From NCBI GenBank assembly GCA_963755335.1, contig CAVWJW010000002.1:682001-746000 (forward strand): a DNA stretch of 64,000 bases, written 5' to 3'. The position numbers were made by a program, and so were the translations under genes. Source of the DNA: UBA10649 sp963755335. GTDB lineage: Bacteria > Actinomycetota > Actinomycetes > S36-B12. Shown here piece after piece: positions 45,669-53,466 of this stretch (its first letter is position 1; each line of letters begins with the position of its first letter). The notes below the pieces were generated by a model that saw nothing but the letters and a program-made list of their open reading frames with translations, searched no databases and was not told the origin of the DNA.

Positions 45669-46310
45669 GTGCGCTTGTCCCACCGCTTTCGCACGTCCAC
45701 CGGCCCGACCTCACGCATCGCCATCCGCACCACCGCCATCGTGGCGGCCCTCACCACCGTCCTGGCCGCCGGCGGCATCGCCATGACCGCCTCGACGGCA
45801 GCCCGCGCCGAGCAGCCCGTGGTCGCCGCCGCCAAGGCCCCCACGAACGCCATCTCGTTGATCAACGTGACGGCATTCAACGTGTCGATCAACCGGGGCC
45901 TGGCCGCCAGCCAGCACGCCCAAGTCCTGCAGGCCGCGGCCGTGCGCACGCAGATCGTGACGTTCGCCAAGGCGCAGATCGGCGACCGGTACGTCGCCGG
46001 CGCCTCGGGGCCCAACCGCTTCGACTGCTCGGGCCTGACCAGGTACGTGTACAAGTCCGTGGTCGGCAAGACGCTGCCGCACCAGTCGCACGCCCAGTAC
46101 TCCACGGTGAAGCGGATCTCCAAGGCCCAGGCGCGCCCTGGCGACCTCGTCTTCTTCTTCCGGCACGGTGCCCACCACGTCGGCATCTACATCGGCGGCA
46201 ACAAGATGGTCGACGCCGTCGGCTACGGATCGGGCGTGCGGATCAGCCCCATCTCCGGCTCCTGGTGGTCGTCCACCTACAGCGGCATGGGTCGCGTCCT
46301 GTCGGCGTAG
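45669..46310 (+). CDS. Secreted NlpC/P60 cell-wall endopeptidase
   Basis: 213 residues. A long signal sequence (RTTAIVAALTTVLAAGGIAMTA) is cut near ASTAARA. The C-terminal NlpC/P60 domain has the catalytic Cys in NRFDCSGLTRYVY, the His in HHVGIYIGGNKM, and a polar third residue shortly after. It cleaves peptide cross-bridges of peptidoglycan (D-Glu to diamino acid). Start GTG 45669 with AAGGAG upstream. Expression is expected to be switched by c-di-AMP through the leader riboswitch, tying wall hydrolysis to osmotic and wall stress. Confidence 0.93.
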   Translation: MRLSHRFRTSTGPTSRIAIRTTAIVAALTTVLAAGGIAMTASTAARAEQPVVAAAKAPTNAISLINVTAFNVSINRGLAASQHAQVLQAAAVRTQIVTFAKAQIGDRYVAGASGPNRFDCSGLTRYVYKSVVGKTLPHQSHAQYSTVKRISKAQARPGDLVFFFRHGAHHVGIYIGGNKMVDAVGYGSGVRISPISGSWWSSTYSGMGRVLSA

Positions 46311-46342
46311 CCCGCACCCTTCGAATCAGGCGTAGACAACGG

Positions 46343-47719
46343 TCAGCCCGGTCGCGGCACCACGCCGTGGGCCGGCTCTGACGTCGGCATCCGGACCGAG
46401 ACGTCCAGCCCGCCCCAGCGGGACTCGTCGGCACGAGCACTGCCGCCGAGCCCGTTGATGGACTCCCGCACCAGCGCAAGGCCGAGTCCGCTGCCACCGG
46501 GCACCGAGGTGGACCCGCGGGTGAACCTCTGGAACACGGCGTCGCGCTCGGCTCGGGGCACTCCCGGGCCGTCGTCGGCGACCGAGAGCACGGCCTCGTG
46601 CGCCGAATGGGTCAACGTCACGTGCACGCGACCCTTCGCGTACTGCAGGGCGTTGCCCAGGAGTTCGTCGACGACTCGGGCGACGACACCGGTGGGCGCC
46701 GCCACGAAGACGCCCTCGCCGATTGCGGCCGAGAGCTGGACGTCGCGCTCCTCGAACATGGGCACGGCCGCGGCAACACGGTCACGCACGACATGCGAGG
46801 CGTCCTGCGACTCGAACGGGGCAACGCCCGCGTCGGCCCTCGACAGGGCGAGGACCTGGTCGATGCGCCGCGTGAGGCGATCCACCTCGCTGGTCGCCGC
46901 CCTGGCCTCCCCCTGCACCCGTGCGTCGTCGCTGATGTCCTCGATGGCCTCCAGTCGCAGGCGAACACCGGTGAGCGGCGTCCGCAGGTGGTGGGACGCG
47001 TCGGCCGCCACGCGTTGCGTGCGCTGCAGGATGCCCGAGAGCCGCGCCCCGGTGCTGTTGAGCGCGCGCGCCACCCCGCGCACCTCGGCCGGCCCGTGCG
47101 TCTCGTCCGCGCGCAGGTCGAGGTCCTCGGGAAGGGCCGCCGCCACCCGGGCCAGGCGCCGCAGAGGCGAGGCGATCGAACGGGCGAGCAGCCACGCGAC
47201 CAGTGCGGCGGTCAGGACGACGCTGACCACGAAGATGATCAGCCACCGTGCCGTCTGCTGCACCTGCTCGTTGACGCTCGCCTCCGGCAGCGAGAGCCGG
47301 ACCGCCGCCTTCGCTGCGTAGTTCTGCACGATCGGCGCTGCCACGTAGCGCAGGTCGCCACCGATGGTGGCGGAGAACCGCACGTCCGAGGCCAGTGACC
47401 CGTCGAGAGCCTGATTGATCTCGGGGCGGTCGAACAGCCGGTCCAGGGAGGAGTTGTCGCTGTCGGCGATGAGATTGCGCTGGTCGTCGACGACGACCAC
47501 ACGGGCACCGGTCCGCTGCGCCGTCTCCCGCGCCGTCTTCTGCCAGTCGAAGACCGGCTCGGAGGACATGATCGACGCCGCCGCCAGCGTGTCGACCTCG
47601 AGGTTCGAGATGAACGCCGCCCGCTGGTCGTTGGCGACCACGATCGCCAACGGGATGGCCAGTGCCGCAGCCACTACCGCAACGAGCACGGTCATGGCCA
47701 GCACCAGCCGACGGGTCAC
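46343..47719 (-). CDS. Sensor histidine kinase
   Basis: 458 residues. TM1 near residues 5-28 (VLAMTVLVAVVAAALAIPLAI), an extracellular sensor of about 120 residues, TM2 (WLIIFVVSVVLTAALVAWLLA), a HAMP domain, a HisKA domain with phospho-acceptor in ADASHHLRTPLTGVRLRLEA, and an HATPase with DELLGNALQYA (N box), VADDGPGVP (G1) and GGSGLGLALV (G2). Signal unknown. Start 47719 overlaps the response regulator stop (ATGA). The pair diverges from the redox cassette at 48.6 kb, which it may control. Confidence 0.95.
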   Translation of the reverse strand: MTRRLVLAMTVLVAVVAAALAIPLAIVVANDQRAAFISNLEVDTLAAASIMSSEPVFDWQKTARETAQRTGARVVVVDDQRNLIADSDNSSLDRLFDRPEINQALDGSLASDVRFSATIGGDLRYVAAPIVQNYAAKAAVRLSLPEASVNEQVQQTARWLIIFVVSVVLTAALVAWLLARSIASPLRRLARVAAALPEDLDLRADETHGPAEVRGVARALNSTGARLSGILQRTQRVAADASHHLRTPLTGVRLRLEAIEDISDDARVQGEARAATSEVDRLTRRIDQVLALSRADAGVAPFESQDASHVVRDRVAAAVPMFEERDVQLSAAIGEGVFVAAPTGVVARVVDELLGNALQYAKGRVHVTLTHSAHEAVLSVADDGPGVPRAERDAVFQRFTRGSTSVPGGSGLGLALVRESINGLGGSARADESRWGGLDVSVRMPTSEPAHGVVPRPG

Positions 47720-48369
47720 GCCTTCTCCACCGCCAGCCGGTAGCCGACGCCCCGGACAGTCTCGATCAGGTCGGGATCACCCAGCTTCTTGCGAAGCGAC
47801 GCGACATGGACGTCGAGCGTCTTGCCTGTGCCGATCCAGACCGGATCCCACACGCGGGAGAAGAGCTCCTGGCGCGTCACGGCGCGACCGGGCTCCTCCG
47901 CAAGGACGGCCAGCAGGTCGAACTCCTTGGCGGTGAGCTCGACGGGCTCACCGTCCACTGTCACCAGGTGACGGGTGCGGTCGACGACCAGGCGCCCCGA
48001 CTCGAGATTCGGCTCGATCCGGCGCCGGCGAGCGACCGCGCGCACTCGGGCGGCCAGCTCCCGCACGGAGAACGGCTTGACGACATAGTCGTCGGCGCCG
48101 AGCTCCAGGCCGACGATTCGGTCGGTCTCGTCGCCGCGCGCCGTCGCGATGATGACCGGAATGTCCAGCGTGCGACGAAGTTCGCGCAGGACCTCCAGAC
48201 CGTCGCCATCGGGCAGTCCGAGATCGAGCAGCACGACATCGACGTTCTGCGCGGCTGCGATCACCTGCGACGCGTACACAACATGGTCGACCTCGATGCC
48301 GTTGCGCTGAAGGCCGGCAAGCAGCGGTTCAGCGACGGCTGGATCGTCTTCAACGACCAGAACCCTCAT
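47716..48369 (-). CDS. OmpR/PhoB family response regulator
   Basis: 217 residues. Receiver domain: acidic pocket VVEDDPA, phospho-Asp in VLLDLGLPDGDG, Thr in IATARGDE and Lys in VVKPFSVREL. The C-terminal winged helix has LTAKEFDLLAVLAE and ASLRKKLGDPDLIETVRGVGYRL. Such regulators bind direct repeats spaced 11 bases; a candidate, CGCCTTAC repeated, lies at 48452-48470 in the divergent region. Partner kinase is downstream and overlapping. Confidence 0.95.
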   Translation of the reverse strand: MRVLVVEDDPAVAEPLLAGLQRNGIEVDHVVYASQVIAAAQNVDVVLLDLGLPDGDGLEVLRELRRTLDIPVIIATARGDETDRIVGLELGADDYVVKPFSVRELAARVRAVARRRRIEPNLESGRLVVDRTRHLVTVDGEPVELTAKEFDLLAVLAEEPGRAVTRQELFSRVWDPVWIGTGKTLDVHVASLRKKLGDPDLIETVRGVGYRLAVEKA

Positions 48370-48451
48370 GGCGTCATGGTGTCAGACGGCGACCCGCACG
48401 TGTGCACACACGTGCCCAGACGCCCAGATGAGGCCCGGCTGAGGCCCGATC

Positions 48452-48470
48452 CGCCTTACTCACGCCTTAC
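48452..48470. promoter_or_regulatory. Direct repeat CGCCTTAC x2, candidate response-regulator site
   Basis: CGCCTTAC occurs at 48452-48459 and 48463-48470, start to start 11 bases, the spacing used by OmpR/PhoB-type regulators. It lies between the response regulator gene and the divergent redox cassette, upstream of a TACCTT -10-like hexamer at 48503-48508. Confidence 0.5.
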
Positions 48471-48580
48471 CTCGACGTGGCGGGACCTTGTTTTCAGCCC
48501 CCTACCTTCGTGATGACCGCAGAAACGACGGCTCGATCCGGGCCATCGTCAAGCCGACTGCACGACAAGGGGACCTGACC

Positions 48581-49069
48581 ATGAAGGACTCACGCCACAT
48601 CGCCACTCCGCTGCGACCGCGTCGCCGCTCACGCACCGACAAGGTGGTGTCCGCCGGCCTGGCCGCCGCCGCCTGCGCCGGGCTCGTCGGAGTCATCGGC
48701 TTCCGCACGATGGACGCGAGCGCCGCCGCGACCACCACCAGCGCGCCGACCGTCGACGCCGGCGTGGCAGCTGCCGCTCCGGCCGCGGCCACCTCCTCCC
48801 AGGGTCTGACCGAGGCCCAGCTCGACGCCTACTCGGCCCAGCTCGCCGCCGAGGCCGCCAAGCTCGACGCCTACCGTGCCAAGCTCACCAAGGCGGCCAA
48901 CACCCTCGCCCACGCGAAGGCGTCCAGCGCTTCCGCTGCCAAGGCGAGCGTCGCTTCGGCGGCACCGGCGCGCACCACCGTGGTTGCGAAGCCGAAGCCG
49001 AAGCCGGTGGCCAAGCCCGTCGCGAAGCCTGCGGCGAAGAAGGCGTCCTCCTCGACCAAGTCCAGCTGA
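48581..49069 (+). CDS. Single-pass wall-spanning protein, paralogue A
   Basis: 162 residues, no known family. A basic N-terminus (RPRRRSRTDK) and one helix (VVSAGLAAAACAGLVGVIGF) anchor it. Then comes an Ala/Thr-rich stretch, a short helical block LTEAQLDAYSAQLAAEAAKL followed by DAYRAKL, and a Lys/Pro/Ala-rich tail (KPKPKPVAKPVAKPAAKK) ending STKSS. It is clearly paralogous to the protein at 51445-52119 (same helix, same block, same end). It lies 3 bases before apbE. ATG 48581 with AAGGGG upstream. Likely a structural or partner subunit of the redox cassette (inference). Confidence 0.65.
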   Translation: MKDSRHIATPLRPRRRSRTDKVVSAGLAAAACAGLVGVIGFRTMDASAAATTTSAPTVDAGVAAAAPAAATSSQGLTEAQLDAYSAQLAAEAAKLDAYRAKLTKAANTLAHAKASSASAAKASVASAAPARTTVVAKPKPKPVAKPVAKPAAKKASSSTKSS

Positions 49070-49072
49070 TCC

Positions 49073-50026
49073 TTGGCCACCTGGACCGAGCGGTGGTTTC
49101 GGGCGATGGGCACGGACTGCCATGTTGTCGTGGTCGCCGCTGAGGCGACGAGCGAGGACCTGCTGACCCTCGCCGTCGACCGCGTCGAGCTGCTCGAAGA
49201 GTGCTGGAGCCGCTTTCGCCCCAGCAGCGCCCTCAACCAGCTGAACGCTCGAGCCGGGCAAGGACCCGTCGAGGCCTCGCCGGACCTGATGCTGCTCGTC
49301 GAGCGGATGAAGCAGGCCTGGGCGATGTCCAACGGACTGTTCGACCCGACCGTGCTGAACTCGATGACCGCACTCGGGTACGACGCGGACTTCGCCGAGG
49401 TCACGGCGCGCTCGCCAGCGAGCCAGTTCGGGGACGTCATCGTCTCGGCCAGCCCCGGCATGTCCGGCGTCGTGATCGACCATGACGCCGGAACGGTGTG
49501 CCTGCCGGCGGGCGTCGGGATCGACCCCGGCGCCATCGGCAAGGGCCTGGCGGCCGACATCATCGCCACCGAGCTGTACGACGCCGGAGCAGACGGCGTG
49601 CTCGTCAACCTCGGCGGCGACCTCGCCTTCATCGGCACGACGGCGGACGGCACTGGCTGGTCCATCAGCGTCGAGGACGAGCGCAAGCCCGTCGACGATC
49701 CCGAACGCGTGCTGCGCGCCTTCGAGTTCCCCGATGGCGCGACCACCGCCGGAGTCGCGACCTCGACGACGCTGAAGAGGCGTTGGGCCCAAGGGCGTCG
49801 ACATCACGTGATCGATCCGCGTACCGGCTCGATGAGCATCAGCGACCTCGTCCAGGTGACGGTCGTGTCCGACGAGGCCTGGCAGGCGGAGGTGATCGCG
49901 ACGACGGCGCTCCTGATGACCTCCGACGAGGCCGAACGGTGGCTGCGCGACCGCGAGATCACCGCCATACTTCTGACGACCGATCGTGCTGTCGTCACCA
50001 CCGACGAAGAGGACGACCATGGGTAA
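49073..50026 (+). CDS. apbE: FAD:protein FMN transferase (ApbE)
   Basis: 317 residues. ApbE covalently attaches FMN from FAD to a Thr/Ser of extracytoplasmic acceptor proteins, in a Mg-dependent reaction. Motifs: FRAMGTDCHVVV, GIDPGAIGKGLAADII (active-site Lys region), LVNLGGDLAFIG, ATTAGVATSTTLKRRW and HHVIDPRTGSMS (metal Asp). No signal peptide is visible at this N-terminus. The TTG at 49073 is taken as start, 3 bases after the previous stop; the ATG 33 bases later would cut the domain. It overlaps the ferric-reductase-like gene by 8 bases. Confidence 0.93.
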   Translation: MATWTERWFRAMGTDCHVVVVAAEATSEDLLTLAVDRVELLEECWSRFRPSSALNQLNARAGQGPVEASPDLMLLVERMKQAWAMSNGLFDPTVLNSMTALGYDADFAEVTARSPASQFGDVIVSASPGMSGVVIDHDAGTVCLPAGVGIDPGAIGKGLAADIIATELYDAGADGVLVNLGGDLAFIGTTADGTGWSISVEDERKPVDDPERVLRAFEFPDGATTAGVATSTTLKRRWAQGRRHHVIDPRTGSMSISDLVQVTVVSDEAWQAEVIATTALLMTSDEAERWLRDREITAILLTTDRAVVTTDEEDDHG

Positions 50027-50603
50027 CATCGCGTTGACCTGGCTGGGGATCCGCGCCAGCGGCATCACCGCCTGGGGCCTGCTCACCGCCGTCGTGCTCT
50101 GGGGGCTGCTGCTGAAGACCCAGCTGCTCGGTCGCTACGCGCACCCGATGAAACTGCTCGATCTCCACCGCTGGCTCGGTGCCATCGCGATGCTCTTCCT
50201 CGCCGTGCACATGGTCCTGCTGATGGTCGACTCGTTCATGAAGTTCTCGGTGTTCCAGGTCCTCATCCCGGGGCTCGCACCCCACCAGCCGTTCGCATAC
50301 GGCCTCGGCGCCATCGCCTTCTGGCTGATGCTCCCCGTCACGTTCCTGGGCCGACTCCGGGCGAAGATGGGGCAGGTCGGCAACGCCTGGTTCAAGCGGG
50401 CGCACATCGTCGCCTACTTCGCCTGGCCGGTCGCGACCATGCACTACGTCCTGGCGGGCACCGACGCCCTGGCCCAGTGGTCGCTTGCCCTCCTCTTCAC
50501 CGCGACAGCGTTGGTCGTCATGGCACTCCTGGCGCGTGGATTCGTTCCGGCGCCCGGGCCGCATCGCGAAATCCGTGGCGAAACTTCCCTTACTCCCTCT
50601 TAA
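50019..50603 (+). CDS. Ferric-reductase-like transmembrane heme protein
   Basis: 194 residues with about five helices. Two helix pairs carry spaced histidines: H50 and H64 (LHRWLGAIAMLFLAVH) and H129 and H142 (RAHIVAYFAWPVATMH). This is the pattern for two b-type hemes spanning the membrane, as in ferric reductases and MsrQ/YedZ. There is no NAD/FAD-binding domain, so electrons must come from or go to a partner. ATG at 50019, inside the apbE end. Placed between a flavin transferase and a PepSY-like protein, it is probably the membrane electron conduit of this cassette. Confidence 0.82.
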   Translation: MGNIALTWLGIRASGITAWGLLTAVVLWGLLLKTQLLGRYAHPMKLLDLHRWLGAIAMLFLAVHMVLLMVDSFMKFSVFQVLIPGLAPHQPFAYGLGAIAFWLMLPVTFLGRLRAKMGQVGNAWFKRAHIVAYFAWPVATMHYVLAGTDALAQWSLALLFTATALVVMALLARGFVPAPGPHREIRGETSLTPS

Positions 50604-50705
50604 CCGCCGGTTGGTTCGCATCTGCGGGTCGGCTCCGTAACTTGGTAGACGAGGGCGCTGCACCTACGGTGTACGTCTCGAAGCAGATCTGATCGGGGAG
50701 ATTTC

Positions 50706-51461
50706 ATGCAGCGTTCGAGCATCATCGCGGCCGTCGTCGCCGCGAGCGGCATCTTGGTGGCCAGTTCGGTCGCCAGCGTCGCCGTCATCAATGCTGCGTC
50801 GAGCAACGCCGTCGTGGCCGGCGATGTCACCCTCGTCGCCACCCCGGTCGCGCTGCCGTCGGAGGTCACTCCCACCCCTGAGGCCGTCGAGGCCACGCCG
50901 ACCGCAGAGCCGACCCTCGACCCCAACGATGTGGGTGGCGAGGACCTGCCGGCGATCCCGTCGGTCAGCCCACGCGCCAAGAACACCACGGGCAAGAGCA
51001 CCGCACAGACCCCCAGAACCCAAGCCCGGCCAGCCGCCAAGCCAGTAGCCAAGCCGGTCGCCAAGCCGGTGGCGAAGAAGCCAGCCGCCAAGCCCGTCGC
51101 CAAGCCGGTGGCGAAGAAGCCAGCAGCCAAGCCCGTCGCCAAGCCGGCAGCCAAGCCCGCCGCGCCCGAGATCTCCGGTGATCAGGCGCGCGACATCGTG
51201 CTCGCCTCGACCGGCGGTGGGCTGACTCGCAACATCGCGCACGTGGATCACAACGGCTTCACCGCGTGGGCGGTCCAGGTGACCCGGCACGACACGTCCA
51301 CCGTCACCGGCTGGGTCGAGGTCCACTCCGGCACGATCTTCGACTGGCACGTCGACTCCCCCGCCAATCCGACGCCTTCACCGGCGGGTGGAGGCGGTAC
51401 GACTCCCAGGCCGTCGACGGGGGACAACCACGGCGGAGGAGGGCATGGCAGTGACGACTAG
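50706..51461 (+). CDS. Wall-spanning PepSY-like protein with KPVA repeats
   Basis: 251 residues. An N-terminal helix (IIAAVVAASGILVASSVASVAVI) serves as signal or anchor. After a Thr/Pro/Glu linker come about 45 residues of K-P-V/A-A repeats, then a globular domain of about 70 residues (ISGDQARDIVLAS, FTAWAVQVTRHD, GWVEVHSGTIFDW) that fits a PepSY domain, and a Gly/Pro/His-rich end. PepSY domains often partner heme or flavin membrane reductases. GGGGAG lies 8 bases before the ATG at 50706. No clear S-G-A-T flavinylation site is visible in it. Confidence 0.65.
   Translation: MQRSSIIAAVVAASGILVASSVASVAVINAASSNAVVAGDVTLVATPVALPSEVTPTPEAVEATPTAEPTLDPNDVGGEDLPAIPSVSPRAKNTTGKSTAQTPRTQARPAAKPVAKPVAKPVAKKPAAKPVAKPVAKKPAAKPVAKPAAKPAAPEISGDQARDIVLASTGGGLTRNIAHVDHNGFTAWAVQVTRHDTSTVTGWVEVHSGTIFDWHVDSPANPTPSPAGGGGTTPRPSTGDNHGGGGHGSDD
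51031..51165 (+). repeat. In-frame KPVA-coding tandem repeat
   Basis: GCCAAGCCSGT-type units are repeated, with a longer 45-base unit (ending GGTGGCGAAGAAGCCAGC) present twice. It encodes the Lys/Pro/Ala-rich wall-spanning stalk. Such tracts vary in copy number between strains. Confidence 0.7.
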
Positions 51462-52119
51462 CGCCCGAAGGCACAGCCGTGCCCCATTGCGCCGCTCGTC
51501 CACTCCGGAGAAGATCCTCTCCACCGGGCTAGCCGCAGCGACCTGCGTCGGAATCGTCGGCGTCATCGGCATGCGCACCATCGACTACAACGCCTCGGCC
51601 TCCGCCGACACGACCGACACCAAGGCTCCGGCAACCGCCGCAGCGGCGGTGATCGAGCCGGTCGCCGCCGTCCAGCCCGTCACCGGTACCTCGACGGCCG
51701 GCCTCACCCGCGAGCAGCTCGACGCGTACGCGGCCTCACTCGCGCAGGAGAAGGACCGCCTGGACGCCTACCGGGCGAAGCTCGTCCGCACGGCCAAGCA
51801 GCTGCAGGCTGCGGTCGCGGGCCAAGCGCGCGCGACGACCAGTTCCGGGTCCGCGAGCGTCCGGGCGCCCAGCCGCACCTCGACCGCGCACACCAGCGCC
51901 ACGACGACCCGTCGGACCACGGCGCAACCGACCACGGCGTCCCGACCGCGTCCGACTGCCGCCAAGCCCGCCGCCAAGAAGCCCACCGCCGAGCCCGCGG
52001 CGGCAGCGCCGCAGCAGGCCGCCCCGGCCGCGCCTGCCTGCCCCGCGGCAGCACCGGCGCCCGCCCAGGCACCCGCTCCGGCCTCGGGCGGCGGCGGCAG
52101 CTCCACGAAGTCGAGCTGA
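51445..52119 (+). CDS. Single-pass wall-spanning protein, paralogue B
   Basis: 224 residues. It shares with paralogue A (48581-49069) the basic start, the helix ILSTGLAAATCVGIVGVIGM, the block LTREQLDAYAASLAQEKDRL followed by DAYRAKL, and the end STKSS. The tail is longer and richer in Thr, Ala and Pro, with one cysteine (PACPAAA). The ATG at 51445 has GGAGGAGG upstream and overlaps the PepSY-like gene by 17 bases, so they are co-translated. Function unknown; the A/B pair brackets the redox genes. Confidence 0.65.
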   Translation: MAVTTSARRHSRAPLRRSSTPEKILSTGLAAATCVGIVGVIGMRTIDYNASASADTTDTKAPATAAAAVIEPVAAVQPVTGTSTAGLTREQLDAYAASLAQEKDRLDAYRAKLVRTAKQLQAAVAGQARATTSSGSASVRAPSRTSTAHTSATTTRRTTAQPTTASRPRPTAAKPAAKKPTAEPAAAAPQQAAPAAPACPAAAPAPAQAPAPASGGGGSSTKSS

Positions 52120-52162
52120 CCAGCAGCACAGGTCGGCGACCGTCTCATGCCAGCATGAGCAC

Positions 52163-53393
52163 GTGAGCACCTACGGCCTTGACGGCGTCCTGCCTTGGCC
52201 GCAGGCCCGCTCCGTCGCCGCATCCGCCGCCCGACCGCTGCCCGCCTCCGACGCGCGCCTGGACGAGGCCGGGGGCGCCGTGCTCGCCGGCCCGCTGACC
52301 ACCGCGCACGACGACCCGCCCGCCGACAGCGCCGCCTTCGACGGCTTCGCGATCTGCGGCGAGGGTCCCTGGCTGCATCGAACAGGTTCCGGACGTTCTG
52401 ACACCCGGGGTCGCGACACCGCTGGAGGCGGGGCAGCCGATCCCGCGGCACACCGATGCCGTCCTCAGCCTGAAGTCGTCGTCCACGACAGCACGCGCTG
52501 ACGGCCGGACGGTGGTCCTCGCGCACGATCCCCTCACCGACATCCCGGACGAGCTGGCCCGCCCGGCCTTCGGCTCCGGCATCGTCCCGCAGGCGAGCGT
52601 CAGCCCCGAGGGTCACGAGATGGTGCCGGCAGGCGCCCGCGTGACGCCCTCCGTTCTGGCCCTGGCCGCCGCCGGCGGCCACGACGAGATCAGCATCGTC
52701 CGCACCCCGGTCGTCGGCGTCCTGGTCCTCGGCAAGTCCCTCCTGGACCGTGGCCTGCCGCGGCACGGCCGCGTCCGAGATGCCCTGGGCAACGCCGTGC
52801 CGGCCTTCGTGGGCGCCCTCGGCGCCCGCGGCAACCCTGCGGTTCGGGCTCCGGACACCGAGGAGCTGCTCCTCCGGGAGATCGACGACGCGGCCGTGGA
52901 CGTCCTCATCACGACCGGATCGACTGCGCCGGATCCCGACAACCACCTGCGCCGAGTCCTGCGCGACCTGGACGCGCGCTGGCTCGTGGACGGTGTCGGC
53001 GTCACCCCGGGAGCTCAGATGGTCCTGGCCCGGCTGCACGACGGCCGGTTCCTCATCGGACTGCCTGGCGAGCCCCGGTCGGCGATGGCCGGCCTGCTGA
53101 CCCTCGCCAGCCCGCTCATCCGGGCGCTGCGCGGCGATGCCCCCGACGGCCGGCCCCGGTCAGCAGTGCTGATGGACGACACTCCCCCGGCCGACTACGC
53201 CGACGACACCGCCCTGGTGCCCGTGCGCCTCGAGGTCTCGTCCGCGGCCGTCCAGGCACGGCCCCTCGACACCGGGGGCCCCGCTGGCCTGCTCGGCTGG
53301 GCCACCGCCGACGCCATCGCGATCGTGCCGCCCGGTGCGGGATTCCGCGGCGACGTCGTGGAGCTGCTCGACCCCTACGGCCGAGCCGGCTGA
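52163..53393 (+). CDS. MoeA-like molybdopterin domain protein, degenerate (frameshifted)
   Basis: About 410 residues if repaired. The N-terminal half has the MoeA-type SAAFDGFAICGEGPW (usually D-x-A-M-D-G-Y-A) and TPGVATPLEAGQPIPRHTDAVL in another frame; an indel lies near 52370 and another near 52505. The second half has VGVLVLGKSLLDRG, LITTGSTAPDPDNHL (usually T-S-G-G-x-S-x-G-D) and FLIGLPGEPRSAMAG (usually G-L-P-G-N-P). MoeA inserts molybdate into molybdopterin; the altered motifs make catalysis doubtful. GTG 52163 is the best start. It follows paralogue B by 43 bases. Confidence 0.7.
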
Positions 53394-53454
53394 CCCTCGC
53401 CGTGCCTTCGGCGCAATTCCGGTCTATTAAGTAGACAAAGCACCGGTTCTTCCC

Positions 53455-53460
53455 TAACGT
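53455..53460 (+). promoter_or_regulatory. Putative -10 element for leaderless TauE mRNA
   Basis: TAACGT ends 6 bases before the GTG at 53467 without a ribosome site, in the 73-base gap after the MoeA-like gene. Confidence 0.35.
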
Positions 53461-53466
53461 GCCCTC

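Noticed and set aside
48396..48417. CACGTG-containing near-palindrome upstream of the response regulator
   Set aside because: It has internal mismatches and no partner site; the 11-base direct repeat nearby is a better candidate.
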